Assembly: GCA_016712505.1 (NCBI GenBank)
Contig: JADJQY010000040.1
Location: 186,001-250,000, forward strand
Reading direction: 5' to 3'
Length of the DNA stretch: 64,000 bases
Source: Candidatus Eiseniibacteriota bacterium
Lineage (GTDB): Bacteria > Eisenbacteria > RBG-16-71-46 > CAIMUX01
Part shown: positions 1-9,200 of the stretch, piece by piece
Position numbering within the stretch: the first letter of the stretch is position 1
Layout of the letters: the number at the start of each line of letters is the position of its first letter
Program-made: the position numbers and the translations under genes
The notes under the pieces: model-generated
What the model was told of the DNA's origin: nothing
Seen by the model: the letters and a program-made list of their open reading frames with translations, nothing else
The model's database searches: none

Positions 1-1
1 C

Positions 2-958
2 GACTGCCACGTCGGGGCCGGCGCGGACGCCTACCTCGCGGCGAAGATGAACGGCCTGAAGCAGGTGTGGCACACCGCGTTCAAGAGCTACGAACGCCCC
101 ATCCCCTCTCCGGTCCACACCCTGCGCCCGGCGCGCGACACCTGCGAGCATTGCCACTGGCCGACGAAGTTCGTCGGTGACCGCATGGTCGTCCGCACGC
201 ACTACCAGGACGACGAGACGAACTCGGCCCTGAAGTCGGTCCTGCTGCTCAAGATCGGCGGCGGCGGCTCCGAGGCCCACACCGGACGGGGCATCCACTG
301 GCATGTGGCGAATCCGGTCCAGTACCGCTCGGATGAGTCCCGGGAGAACATCTACTGGGTGCAGGGCTCGTCGAGCGACGGAACGGTCAAGGAGTTCTGG
401 CAGTCGGGGCTCCGGGCGGAGGCAGCCCTCCCGGACAGCATCGCCAAGATCGAACCGCGCACCATGGACTGCGTCGACTGTCACAACCGACCGACCCATA
501 TCTATCGACTCCCCGCCCAGGCGCTGGACGAGGCGATGTCGAACGGCTTGATCGCGACCGATCTCCCGTACATCCACCAGCAGGGAATGGCCGTGCTGGA
601 GGCGGAGCACGCCGACCCTGCAAGGGCCGCAGAGGAGATCGCAACCGCTCTCCGCGCTTTCTATGGCGAGTCGTACCCTGACCTGGTGAGCAACCGCGGC
701 GCCGATCTCGATCGCGCCATCGCCGCGGTGCAGAAGATCTACCACGACAACGTTTTCCCGGCGATGAACGTGGGTTGGGGCACCTATCCCGACCACATCG
801 GCCATCAGAACTTCCCCGGTTGTTTCCGGTGTCACGACGAAGACCATGTGACGGCGGACGGGGAGACGATCAGCCAGGACTGTTCGACCTGTCACTCGCT
901 CCTGGCGGTCGAAGAACCGAATCCGGCGGTGTTGACCACGCTGTTCCCGGAGGAATGA
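2..958 (+). CDS. Multiheme cytochrome c, 5'-truncated (NapC/NirT-like or related)
   Basis: The reading frame is open from the window edge, so the start lies upstream; the Met at 47 is internal. The first visible residues are Asp-Cys-His, the end of another heme site. Four complete CxxCH heme-binding motifs follow, with first cysteines near residues 48 (CEHCH), 157 (CVDCH), 274 (CFRCH) and 294 (CSTCH), counted from base 2. Covalent heme attachment places it outside the cytoplasm. It ends 8 bp before an 11-heme cytochrome b/c gene, so the two probably form one quinol-linked electron-transfer module, by analogy with NapC/NrfH-type partners. No membrane anchor is visible in the part present; it may be in the missing N-terminus. 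The redox partner is not known. Confidence 0.85.
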   Translation, partial: DCHVGAGADAYLAAKMNGLKQVWHTAFKSYERPIPSPVHTLRPARDTCEHCHWPTKFVGDRMVVRTHYQDDETNSALKSVLLLKIGGGGSEAHTGRGIHWHVANPVQYRSDESRENIYWVQGSSSDGTVKEFWQSGLRAEAALPDSIAKIEPRTMDCVDCHNRPTHIYRLPAQALDEAMSNGLIATDLPYIHQQGMAVLEAEHADPARAAEEIATALRAFYGESYPDLVSNRGADLDRAIAAVQKIYHDNVFPAMNVGWGTYPDHIGHQNFPGCFRCHDEDHVTADGETISQDCSTCHSLLAVEEPNPAVLTTLFPEE

Positions 959-966
959 GGTGATCC

Positions 967-3000
967 ATGTCACGCCTCTGCGCTCTGATCCTCGTTCTGC
1001 TCGCCTGCGCGAGCAGCGAGGCAAGGGCTGTCACCAATGCAGAGTGCCTGGAGTGTCATCGGGACCCGAGCCTCACGCTCGAGACCGCTGACGGCAAACA
1101 GGTTTCGCTCTACGTAGGGGCAGCCGAGTTCTCCTCCTCGGTGCACGGCGAGCTTTCGTGCACCGACTGCCACGCCGATATCGCCGAGGTGCCGCACGCC
1201 GAGGCTCTTCAACCGGTCGACTGCGCCACCTGCCACTCGGATGTGAAGGCGGTCTACGACGCCAGCCTCCATGGTCAGGCTACCACTCGGGGCAACACCG
1301 ACGCGCCGGGCTGTGCCGACTGCCACGGCACGCATACCATCCTTCCCGCCTCGAACCCGGCGTCCAAGACCCATGCGTTCAACCTGGTCGGCACCTGCGC
1401 GCAGTGCCACGCCGACCCGGCAGTGGTCAAGCGATCGCACATCGGTGCGAAGGCCCCGGTCGAGGCCTACATGAAGAGCATCCATGGGAAGGCTCTCCTC
1501 CAGGCCGGGAATCCGGAGGCACCGAACTGCAGCGCCTGCCACCCGGCGCACGAAATGCTGCCTGCGGGCGACAGCAAGAGCACGGTCAATCGAAGCAACG
1601 TGGCCCTCACCTGCGGGCAGTGCCACGGCGAGGTGTACGAGGTCTACAGCGAGAGCGTCCACGGGAAGGCGCTCGCGGCCGGTTACACCGACGCCCCGAC
1701 CTGCACTGACTGTCACGGCGAGCACGACATCGAGGGGCCGAGCAGTCCGACCTCCAGCGTCTACCCGGCGAATCTGGTCAAGACGACCTGTGTTCGGTGT
1801 CACGACTCCCTCGTGCTGGCGCGACGCTACGGCTTCAGCGTCGATCGCGGGGGATCGTTCCGGGAGACCTACCACGGGCTGGCGGGCAAGAAGGGCGATC
1901 TGAGCGTCGCCAACTGTGCCTCCTGCCACGGAATTCACAACATCTTCGAGCACGACGACCCGCGGTCCACGGTGCACCCGGCAAACCTCACCGCGACCTG
2001 CGGCCAGTGTCACCCGAATGCCAGCGACACCTTCGCCGCCATCCAGGTGCACCCAACCGGCAATACCGCGGCCGAAGTCGTGGGGGCCACGGCCGAGGAT
2101 GCGAAGAAGCTGGCCAGTTCGCGGGCCGCGCACGTGGTCCGCTCGGTCTACGTCTATCTGATCGTGTTCGTCATCGGGGGGATGATCCTGCACAACATCA
2201 TCCTCTGGCTCTTCCACGTGCGCGAGAAGCGGAAGCGGGAACTGGCCGAGGGCCGGGTACGCCGGTTCTCGAAGTTCGAGGTCTGGGAGCACAAGATCAA
2301 CCTGATCGCCTTCTTCGGCCTGGTCTTCACCGGATTCGCGCTCAAGTTTCCCGACGCGGGGTGGGTGCGCATGTCGGAACAGCTGGGCATGAGCGAGACG
2401 ATCCGGGGCAATGCTCACCGCGTACTGGCCGTGGTGATGATCGCCGTCGGCATCACCCACACCTGCTTCTTCCTCTTCACCCGGCGCGGCCGCAACGATC
2501 TGATGGGGCTCCGCTTCGGCATCCGCGACATTCAAGACATGATCCAGAACCTGCGCTATCACCTGGGAATGTCGAAGACTCGCCCGACATTTCCGCGCTT
2601 TGACTACACGGAGAAGGCGGAGTACCTGGCGCTCATCTGGGGCACGTCGGTTATGATCCTGACCGGCCTCATCTTGTGGTTCCCGACCCTGGCGACGCGG
2701 CACCTGCCGACCTGGAGCTTCCCCGTTGCCGAGGTGGTGCACTACTACGAGGCTTGGTTGGCTTTCCTGGCCATCGTGGTCTGGCACCTCTACTTCGTGG
2801 TCGCCAGTCCGGAGGCCTACCCGATGAACCTGACCTGGATGGACGGCGAGACCACGGAGCGCCAGCACGCGGAGAAGCACGGGCACGGGCACTCCGCATC
2901 GGGCGGTGGCGGATTCGTCGCTCCGGCCGGCGCCCCCGGAGGCGAACCGTCAAAGCGCATCGACCCGAGCGAGGACCTGGCGGCGCCGAGCAAGCGCTGA
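967..3000 (+). CDS. Eleven-heme cytochrome c fused to membrane cytochrome b (CbcL-like quinone oxidoreductase)
   Basis: 677 aa. An N-terminal signal peptide (hydrophobic stretch at residues 5-15, cleavage near SEARA) is followed by eleven CxxCH motifs between about residues 27 and 360. From about residue 392 there are several transmembrane helices with spaced histidines (HNIILWLFH, WEHKINL, NAHRVLAVV, VVHYYEAWLAFL) that suit b-type heme ligation. The C-terminus is His/Gly-rich and probably cytoplasmic. The fusion resembles CbcL-type menaquinol oxidoreductases that carry electrons from the quinone pool to periplasmic cytochromes; CbcL itself has fewer c hemes, as I recall. The ATG at 967 is preceded by GAGGTG, which overlaps the previous stop. 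It likely works with the upstream multiheme protein. The electron acceptor cannot be told from sequence. Confidence 0.88.
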   Translation: MSRLCALILVLLACASSEARAVTNAECLECHRDPSLTLETADGKQVSLYVGAAEFSSSVHGELSCTDCHADIAEVPHAEALQPVDCATCHSDVKAVYDASLHGQATTRGNTDAPGCADCHGTHTILPASNPASKTHAFNLVGTCAQCHADPAVVKRSHIGAKAPVEAYMKSIHGKALLQAGNPEAPNCSACHPAHEMLPAGDSKSTVNRSNVALTCGQCHGEVYEVYSESVHGKALAAGYTDAPTCTDCHGEHDIEGPSSPTSSVYPANLVKTTCVRCHDSLVLARRYGFSVDRGGSFRETYHGLAGKKGDLSVANCASCHGIHNIFEHDDPRSTVHPANLTATCGQCHPNASDTFAAIQVHPTGNTAAEVVGATAEDAKKLASSRAAHVVRSVYVYLIVFVIGGMILHNIILWLFHVREKRKRELAEGRVRRFSKFEVWEHKINLIAFFGLVFTGFALKFPDAGWVRMSEQLGMSETIRGNAHRVLAVVMIAVGITHTCFFLFTRRGRNDLMGLRFGIRDIQDMIQNLRYHLGMSKTRPTFPRFDYTEKAEYLALIWGTSVMILTGLILWFPTLATRHLPTWSFPVAEVVHYYEAWLAFLAIVVWHLYFVVASPEAYPMNLTWMDGETTERQHAEKHGHGHSASGGGGFVAPAGAPGGEPSKRIDPSEDLAAPSKR

Positions 3001-4373
3001 CGCCCGCCGCTGCCAGCGGAGCGGAACCGCGCTCCCCGCGGATCATCGGCCTCGATGCTCTGCGCGGGATCGCGGTTCTGCTCGTTTTTGTCACCCACGC
3101 TATCGGGCCGGCCTTCGGTCGAGTCTACGCCGAGTGGAATGGGGTCTTCCGTGACCTGGGTGCAGCGGAAGATCGCTGGTGGCTGCCGCTCTTTCGCCTG
3201 GCCCGCTTCGGGGTGGCGATGCTCCTCGTCCTCAGCGGCTTCTCGGTTCATCGGAGCCACCTGCGCCATCCGGAGGAACCTCTCCCGCGCTACTTCGCCC
3301 GGCGCGTGATCGGGCTGTACCCCCCCTATCTGGTCGCGATTCTCCTGTTCGCTCTGGTACTCCCCTGGACCCGAGTCGACCTCTTCCGGGCGGAGGCCGG
3401 CCGGCAATCGGAGGGCCTGATGCAGGTGGTCACGCACCTCTTCCTGGTTCACAACTGGAGCGAACGGACCTTCACCGGACTCAACCCATCTCTCTGGACA
3501 CTCGCGGTGGAGGTTCAGCTCTATGCGCTCTACCCGGCCCTGCTCTGGATCCGGCGGGCCGCCGGCTGGAAGCGGACACTCTGGATCCTCGGGAGCCTCG
3601 AGGTGACCGTGCGTTTGACCAGCGAGCTGTTTCGGGGCGATCCCACGCTGCACCGCATTCTGATCGGGTCGCCGTTTGCGTACTGGTTCTGCTGGGGGCT
3701 GGGCGCGTATCTCGCGGACCACATGGCAGCGACGCGCCGGAGCGTGCCGGCGCGTACTGGGGACGAGACGGCTGCGCGTACGGGGAACGAGACGGCGGCT
3801 CGTACCGGTGGCGAGACGGCGGCTTATCCCGGGCAGCGCAGGTCATCAGGGGGCGGCGACGGAACGCCGAGAGCCTATCGGGTTCCCACCGCGATCATCG
3901 GGCTGGTCTACGCGGCGGCTCTCGGCTTCTACTACTTCCGCCCGCTCGATGTTCTGATCTACCCGCTGACCGCGACGGCAGCGTTCTGGATCTGTGCCCG
4001 AGTGGTACAGCCGGAGGCAGCCGATCCGCGCAGCGGCTCGCAGGAGAAGGCGCAGATGCTCGACCGTCGCGGATCGCGGGGGATACGGGCCCTCGCCGCG
4101 CTCGGGGTGATGAGCTACAGCGTCTACCTGCTGCACCAGCCGCTGATCCGGCCGATCCCCTGGGCACTGGAGAAAGCCGGGATCACGCTCGCGCCCGAGG
4201 TCGTGTTCCTGATCTGCCTGGCGTCGTTCGGATTGGTGCTGATCCCCGCGCGCCTGATGTATCTGTGGGTGGAACTTCCGGCCCGGCGCCTGTCCCGAGC
4301 TCGGTTCCTGACCCGGTTCACTGAGGCCACCAGGCTGGCACCGGCCAGCGAGCGTCACGGGAGGGAAACGTGA
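2997..4373 (+). CDS. Acyltransferase family 3 membrane protein (OafA/YrhL-like), probable CTG start
   Basis: The conserved part begins IIGLDALRGIAVLLVFVTHAIGP, with the family's N-terminal RG and catalytic-type His near residue 32, followed by about ten hydrophobic helices; this is typical of acyltransferase-3 proteins that O-acylate surface sugars. No ATG, GTG or TTG lies in frame just before the conserved start. The only upstream ATG (2676) lies deep inside the cytochrome gene. A CTG at 2997 overlaps the cytochrome stop as CTGA, the same geometry as the GTGA overlap at the 3' end, so a coupled CTG start giving about 458 aa is proposed. Residues about 251-277 hold three copies of an eight-residue repeat, ARTG(D/N/G)ETA, in a loop. 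The start is inferred; the family assignment is firm. Confidence 0.8.
   Translation: MTPAAASGAEPRSPRIIGLDALRGIAVLLVFVTHAIGPAFGRVYAEWNGVFRDLGAAEDRWWLPLFRLARFGVAMLLVLSGFSVHRSHLRHPEEPLPRYFARRVIGLYPPYLVAILLFALVLPWTRVDLFRAEAGRQSEGLMQVVTHLFLVHNWSERTFTGLNPSLWTLAVEVQLYALYPALLWIRRAAGWKRTLWILGSLEVTVRLTSELFRGDPTLHRILIGSPFAYWFCWGLGAYLADHMAATRRSVPARTGDETAARTGNETAARTGGETAAYPGQRRSSGGGDGTPRAYRVPTAIIGLVYAAALGFYYFRPLDVLIYPLTATAAFWICARVVQPEAADPRSGSQEKAQMLDRRGSRGIRALAALGVMSYSVYLLHQPLIRPIPWALEKAGITLAPEVVFLICLASFGLVLIPARLMYLWVELPARRLSRARFLTRFTEATRLAPASERHGRET
3747..3828 (+). repeat. Three-copy 24-bp in-frame tandem repeat in the acyltransferase gene
   Basis: Three imperfect 24-bp units encode ARTGDETA, ARTGNETA and ARTGGETA. 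The unit is a multiple of three, so copy changes keep the reading frame. It falls in a hydrophilic loop between membrane segments. Confidence 0.8.
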
Positions 4374-5188
4374 TCATTCGGGAGACCGATCGGGAAACGG
4401 CCGTGCTGCGACTCGATCACGGCAAGGCGAACGCACTCGATCTGGAGTTGTGCGCCGCGTTCCGCGAGGCTCTCGAGGCGGCGGAGCATGACGACACGCG
4501 GGCCCTACTCATCACCGGTGCGGCGGCCAGCGGAGGAGGAGACCGATCTCGCGGGAGTACGCTCCCGCCGGAGCAGGCCGACGCGCGGAGCGGGATCTTC
4601 TCCGCCGGCGTCGATCTGAAGCGGCTGACAACTGAAGGCGCGTCCTACGTTCGACCGTTCCTGGGCGCACTCTCGGACATGCTGGCCCGTCTGCTCGCCT
4701 TCCCGAAGCCGATGGTCGCCGCGATCAACGGTCACGCCATCGCCGGCGGAATGGTGATTGCGGCGGCGGCCGACTGCCGCATCATGGCTCGTGGGAATGG
4801 ACGCCTCGGGGTGCCCGAGCTCGCGGTGGGCGTACCGTTTCCACCGACCGCACTCCACCTCTTGCGTATCGCCCTCTCCGCGGCGGACTGGTCGCGGTTC
4901 GTCCTCTGCGGCGCGCTGGTCGATTCGGAGGAGGCGGAGCGGATCGGATTCCTGCACGGAACGGAGGAGTCGGAACGGCTCGAGGAGCGATGCCTCCGCG
5001 AGGCTCAACGACTCGGAGCGATCCATCCGACGGCGTTTTCCCTGACGAAGCGGCAGTTGCGTTCGGACGCCATGGCGCGCCTCGAGACCGACCGCGAGCG
5101 CTGGGACCTGGAGATCGAGGCGGCATGGACGCGCAGCGACACGTTGGCGGCGATCCAGGCATACGTGGAGCGGACCCTTGGCCGGTGA
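4370..5188 (+). CDS. Enoyl-CoA hydratase/isomerase (crotonase) family protein
   Basis: 272 aa from a GTG start whose first bases overlap the acyltransferase stop (GTGA); GGGAGGG stands just upstream. Crotonase features are visible: FSAGVDLKRL near residue 77 and INGHAIAGGMVIAAAADCRI near 118, which form the CoA and oxyanion pocket, then GVPELAVGVPFP where an acidic catalytic residue usually lies. Between the first strand pair and FSAGVDL there is an extra Gly/Ser/Arg-rich stretch of about 25 residues. Crotonases act on acyl-CoA thioesters in the cytoplasm; substrate cannot be assigned. Coupling to a membrane acyltransferase suggests an acyl-CoA-related role, but this is inference. Confidence 0.85.
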   Translation: MIIRETDRETAVLRLDHGKANALDLELCAAFREALEAAEHDDTRALLITGAAASGGGDRSRGSTLPPEQADARSGIFSAGVDLKRLTTEGASYVRPFLGALSDMLARLLAFPKPMVAAINGHAIAGGMVIAAAADCRIMARGNGRLGVPELAVGVPFPPTALHLLRIALSAADWSRFVLCGALVDSEEAERIGFLHGTEESERLEERCLREAQRLGAIHPTAFSLTKRQLRSDAMARLETDRERWDLEIEAAWTRSDTLAAIQAYVERTLGR

Positions 5189-5226
5189 GATCGCCGGGCG
5201 CTTTCGGCCGTTTCGGTCGATCTGCC

Positions 5227-5360
5227 GTCCGCACGGCGGCACCGCGGCCCGACGGCGCGTCCGCGCGGCGGCGCGGCGGCACGACGGCACGGCGGCCCGG
5301 CGGCACGACGGCACGGTCGCCCGGCGGCTCCGGCGCTCCGGCGCACCGGCGCCGGTCGGA
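5227..5360. repeat. GC-rich degenerate tandem repeat between genes
   Basis: A run of near-repeats built from GGCGGCACGACGGCACGG and GGCGCTCCGG-like units fills the gap between the crotonase stop and the convergent DUF2231 gene. No gene or clear terminator is seen in it. Confidence 0.6.
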
Positions 5361-5371
5361 GTTCGTGACGG

Positions 5372-5887
5372 TCAGTCTGCTTCGTAGCGCTCGGGGGACG
5401 GAGGGGTGGTCATGGTCCGCTCCGGAACGGTGGCCCGGGTGACCCCGAGGTCGTGAACCAGGTGGCCTCCCAGGTAGCCCGCCCGGAGCACGAGAATGGC
5501 CGCCAGGACCCCGGCCACCGTGGCCACGAACCTCCAGCGCGCCTGCGCTTCTGGAGACGCGACCGTTCCGCGACGTGGGACCGCCGAGAGTCTCGCACAG
5601 GTCCGAAGGAGCAGGGCCGCCGCGGCGCACCAGGCAGCCACCGAACCGGCCTGTTCGTGGGCTTCCGCCGCCCTCCGCGGCGCGTCCTCGAGGTGCAGCC
5701 CAGCCAACGACGCGTCCCCCGACGCCGCGGCCGCGATTGCACCGAGAGCGCCGATGGCCACGACCCAGTCGATCGCCCAGGTTGCCTCGGGGGGCCCGAA
5801 ACGTCGCCGTAGTAGATCGAGCGCCACGCCTGTGGTCAGGAGGGCGATCGGAAAGTGGACGACGATCGGGTGGATCTGATCGAGCAT
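5372..5887 (-). CDS. DUF2231 family membrane protein
   Basis: 171 aa. The start is the ATG at 5887, with a strong GGAGGAG site six bases upstream; the longer open frame to 6151 has no better signal. The protein opens MLDQIHPIVVHFPIAL, the DUF2231 hallmark with two early histidines, and has about four hydrophobic helices: near residues 11-25, 38-56, 80-95 and 120-140. DUF2231 proteins are small inner-membrane proteins found beside cytochromes, and heme or metal binding has been suggested for the family; that role is not proven here. It is convergent with the cytochrome/acyltransferase group and may be functionally linked to it. Confidence 0.75.
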   Translation of the reverse strand: MLDQIHPIVVHFPIALLTTGVALDLLRRRFGPPEATWAIDWVVAIGALGAIAAAASGDASLAGLHLEDAPRRAAEAHEQAGSVAAWCAAAALLLRTCARLSAVPRRGTVASPEAQARWRFVATVAGVLAAILVLRAGYLGGHLVHDLGVTRATVPERTMTTPPSPERYEAD

Positions 5888-6269
5888 CTGGTCTCCTCCG
5901 CGGGCGGAGATTAGGGGATAACCTGGGCGCGAGGAAACGCAGCTCGCATCCGGATCGCGCTCCAGCCGAGCGGCCGTGGGACGCGATCGCGCACTCTGGC
6001 CCCATGGACCAAACGCGTGGCCCGGATTTCGCGTCAGCCTCGGCCTGGAAGCGTGGGAATCGGTCGACCCTGAGGATTCCCCAGGGGCGCCTGCGCGTGG
6101 AGCCCTGGGCAGTCCCCCGGCACGGGAACGCCCACCCCTGGGGTGATGCAACTCCGTCCGGAAAGAGTTCGAAGCCGCTCGGTCCGCTCCCGTCAGGCGG
6201 ATCGCGTGCGGTTCGGCCTCGCGAACAGAGCGATCGAGCGGGCCGCGGAAACCGATTCACCGGTTCGAG
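5888..6269. other. Intergenic region, no gene seen
   Basis: About 380 bp between the DUF2231 start and the 3' end of the permease-hydrolase gene, both on minus. Frames open here show no recognisable protein. It should hold the DUF2231 promoter, but no clear boxes were identified. Confidence 0.5.
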
Positions 6270-9200
6270 TTACGGTCCGGGGGAACTCCGTCCGGACGGA
6301 GTTCCGGCGGTCGGGGGCACGGAATCGAACGGCTGGGGATCGAGCGGCACGGGTTCGAACGGCGCGGGTTCGAGCGGCACGGGATCGAACGGCACGGGAG
6401 GAAGCTCCAGCCTCAGATCCGGCACCTCCTCGCCACGCAGAAACGCCTGCACTACCTCACGGTACTCCTCGGACATCAACTCGCGCGCGTCATGGCCTGC
6501 GTGGTCGGCGACGACGTGAGCCGAGCGGGGGAACCAGGGAGCAAGCTCGGCCACATTCGCAGACGGGGTCCGCGCGTCGCTTGCGCCGCTGACGAAGAGG
6601 ATCGGCACATCGCTGGAAAATGGACGGCGAAACGCGTCGCCGAGATCCTGGCCATCCAGGAGATCGCAGACCGAGGGATAGAACGGAGCGGCGAGAGCGT
6701 CTGCCAGGATGTTCCGGGGGTCCCGCCTCTCCCGCTCGATCCGAGCCAGCCGAGTCTCCGAACCGTCGGAGGCACAATCGATCAGGGCCGGCATGATTGG
6801 AACCTCGATCCGACGATACTCGGCCGCCTGCTCTGCCAGGGGAGTCCAGTCGCCCCGCGAACAGCGGTCGAGGAAGAGAGGAATCGCAGCTGCGGTGCGC
6901 GCATCCGCCAGACGCTCGGCCACTGCGCGGCGGAGATCATTCGGTCCGAGCGCGATCGATCCCGAGCCAGGCAGCGGAATAGCTACGGAGTGGAGGCTCA
7001 GCCTGTCCAGGAGATCCCTCACCCGTGCGATCAGATCGGGAATGCGAACTCGCCAGTTCGGATCGGTCGAAACGCGTCGCTGGAGCTGCTGCAAACAATC
7101 CTGCGTCGTACTGGGCAGCTTCCAGGTGTGGTCGGGCCCCTCGACTTTCGAGAGAAAGAGCCGCTCGACCCGATCGGGGTGGCGACGCAAGTAAGCCAAC
7201 GCCAGGTGAGTACCGTAGCTGGTTCCGATCCCCGTGATTCGGGCTTCCCCCAGCGCCTCACGAACTGCGTCGAGGTCATCGGCACTCTCCGCGCTGTTGT
7301 AGGCCGCGACGTCGACCCCGTGAGCCTGCCAGTAGTCGACCCCACGACGCAGAGCGCGGCGGAAGGCCGCCTCTTCGTCCCCTCGCGTCGGCGCCCGGTC
7401 GAACGGCAGAAGCTCCGTGAAGACCGAGTCAATTCCCAGATCCGGCGCGCTCCGACCGACCCCACGCTGATCGACCCCGATGACGTCAGCATGATCCAGA
7501 AGCCGCAACTGAGGGTGGGTGACGTGAGGTCCGCTCAGCTCGACCCCGGAACCGCCCGGTCCCCCGGCGAGAAAGAAGATCGGCGCCATCGGGTGGGGAT
7601 TGCTGGTTCGATACCGAACGAACGAGATCTCCAGGGAATCACCACTCGGGACTCGTCGGTTCACCGGCACGCGCAGTCGGCCGAGTTCTCCGACCAGCGG
7701 GGTACCGTCGAAGGCCCTTCCGACGAACCGTTCCCAAGCGATCGGCGGGTTCCGGTTCGCTCCGATGGTGTTCGCTTCCTTGGGTGGCGACTCTCCGGCG
7801 GGTGCAGTCCCCGCTTGAACCCCAGCGTCAGCGACCTGCCCCCGGCACGGGGCAACGCCTTCCCCTCCCCACGGAACGGCGACTTGCCCCCGACACGGGA
7901 CGGCGCAGAGACCGGACAGACCGATCGTGAGCAACACAACCAGGCCGCGGGCCACGGTGCCGTGCCCGGGGCGGCCCCCCTGACGGCCATTCCCCTTGCG
8001 CCCGGCATCCGGGGCGGTAAGCCAGGCAATCGCGTAGCCGAGGGAGGGCAGCCCCAGTAGCGTGATCCAGAGATCACGCCAGGGCATGACGAACGGCAAG
8101 TGGAAGTTCGCCACGTGCGCCAGGGCGTGCGCGCTCGCGAAACCGCTCGGCACGGAGAGCGCGCACCCCAGAAGCGCGAGGTATGCTGCGCGGGCAGCAT
8201 GGTGCGCGCGAACCTGAGCCGGTGTCGCCCCGACGACCCGCACGACCTGGCGATCGGCCGCCGATTCCGCTGCGGACAACGCCGTTGCGATCAGCACGAC
8301 GGTCAGTCCGATCGCCAGACAGGAGACCAGCGCGACCCGGTACGGCGTTCGCGTCGGTCGCTCGTGCAGGCGCTGAGCGTCGACCGTCGTTCCCGGCGAT
8401 TCCGCGGCGACCCTGCGAGCAATCTCGAGCGCGGCGGAGGAGACCGGCACCCGCAGCCGGATCAACCAGGGCACGACGCTCGCGCTGGGTGGAGGGCCAG
8501 CTTCGAATCCGAGTTCGGCGACGTGGGCGCTGTGCAAGAAGTACCGTGGTTCGACCACGGCCTGATCGACCCGTGTTCGTCGCGTCCTCGGGGTAGGCAA
8601 CGCGGTGCCACTCCTCCAGACCGACAGTTGCAGCGCGGACTCCGATGTGACCTCGGGCCCGGTTCCGATCCACCCCACGATCGGTTGGACGTCGGCTCGG
8701 CGATCGGACACCAGCAAGTGCAGGAGTGGGCGGGCCAGCAGTCCCGCCCCGAGGTCGGATTCGGAACCGTGGCCTCCCCCGTCTTCCGACCCTCCGAGCG
8801 CGCGGAGCAGATCGCTCCCCCCGCAGGCGATCCAGGCACGGGCAGGTCGCGGCGCGCGCGAGGTCATCGGTACGACTCCCGCGGAGTCCGCGCGTTCGGC
8901 GGCACGCACGCGCACCGGTTCGCCCTGTGCGTAGACACAGGACAACGGGGCACTGGCCAGGATCGGCAGTTCGCGACTCAGGGCAGCGGCGATTCGTTCG
9001 GAGTCGGGTCCCTGGATTAGAAGCTGGTCGTCGCGGAGCGCGGCGGGCAGCGCGTCGATCGAGGCTTCGATCGCGGCGACGAGCACCGCCGCAGTCATGC
9101 ACATCGACATGCTGGCGAGCACCGCGGTGATCGCCGCCCCGCTCCGGCCACGGTATCGACCAGCGTCACGAACCGCAAGCCGCCAGGAGAGCGGCAGCCG

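Noticed and set aside
970..2892. 640-codon antisense open frame opposite the multiheme gene
   Set aside because: High-GC shadow; the plus strand has eleven heme motifs and a signal peptide, and the antisense protein has no domain.
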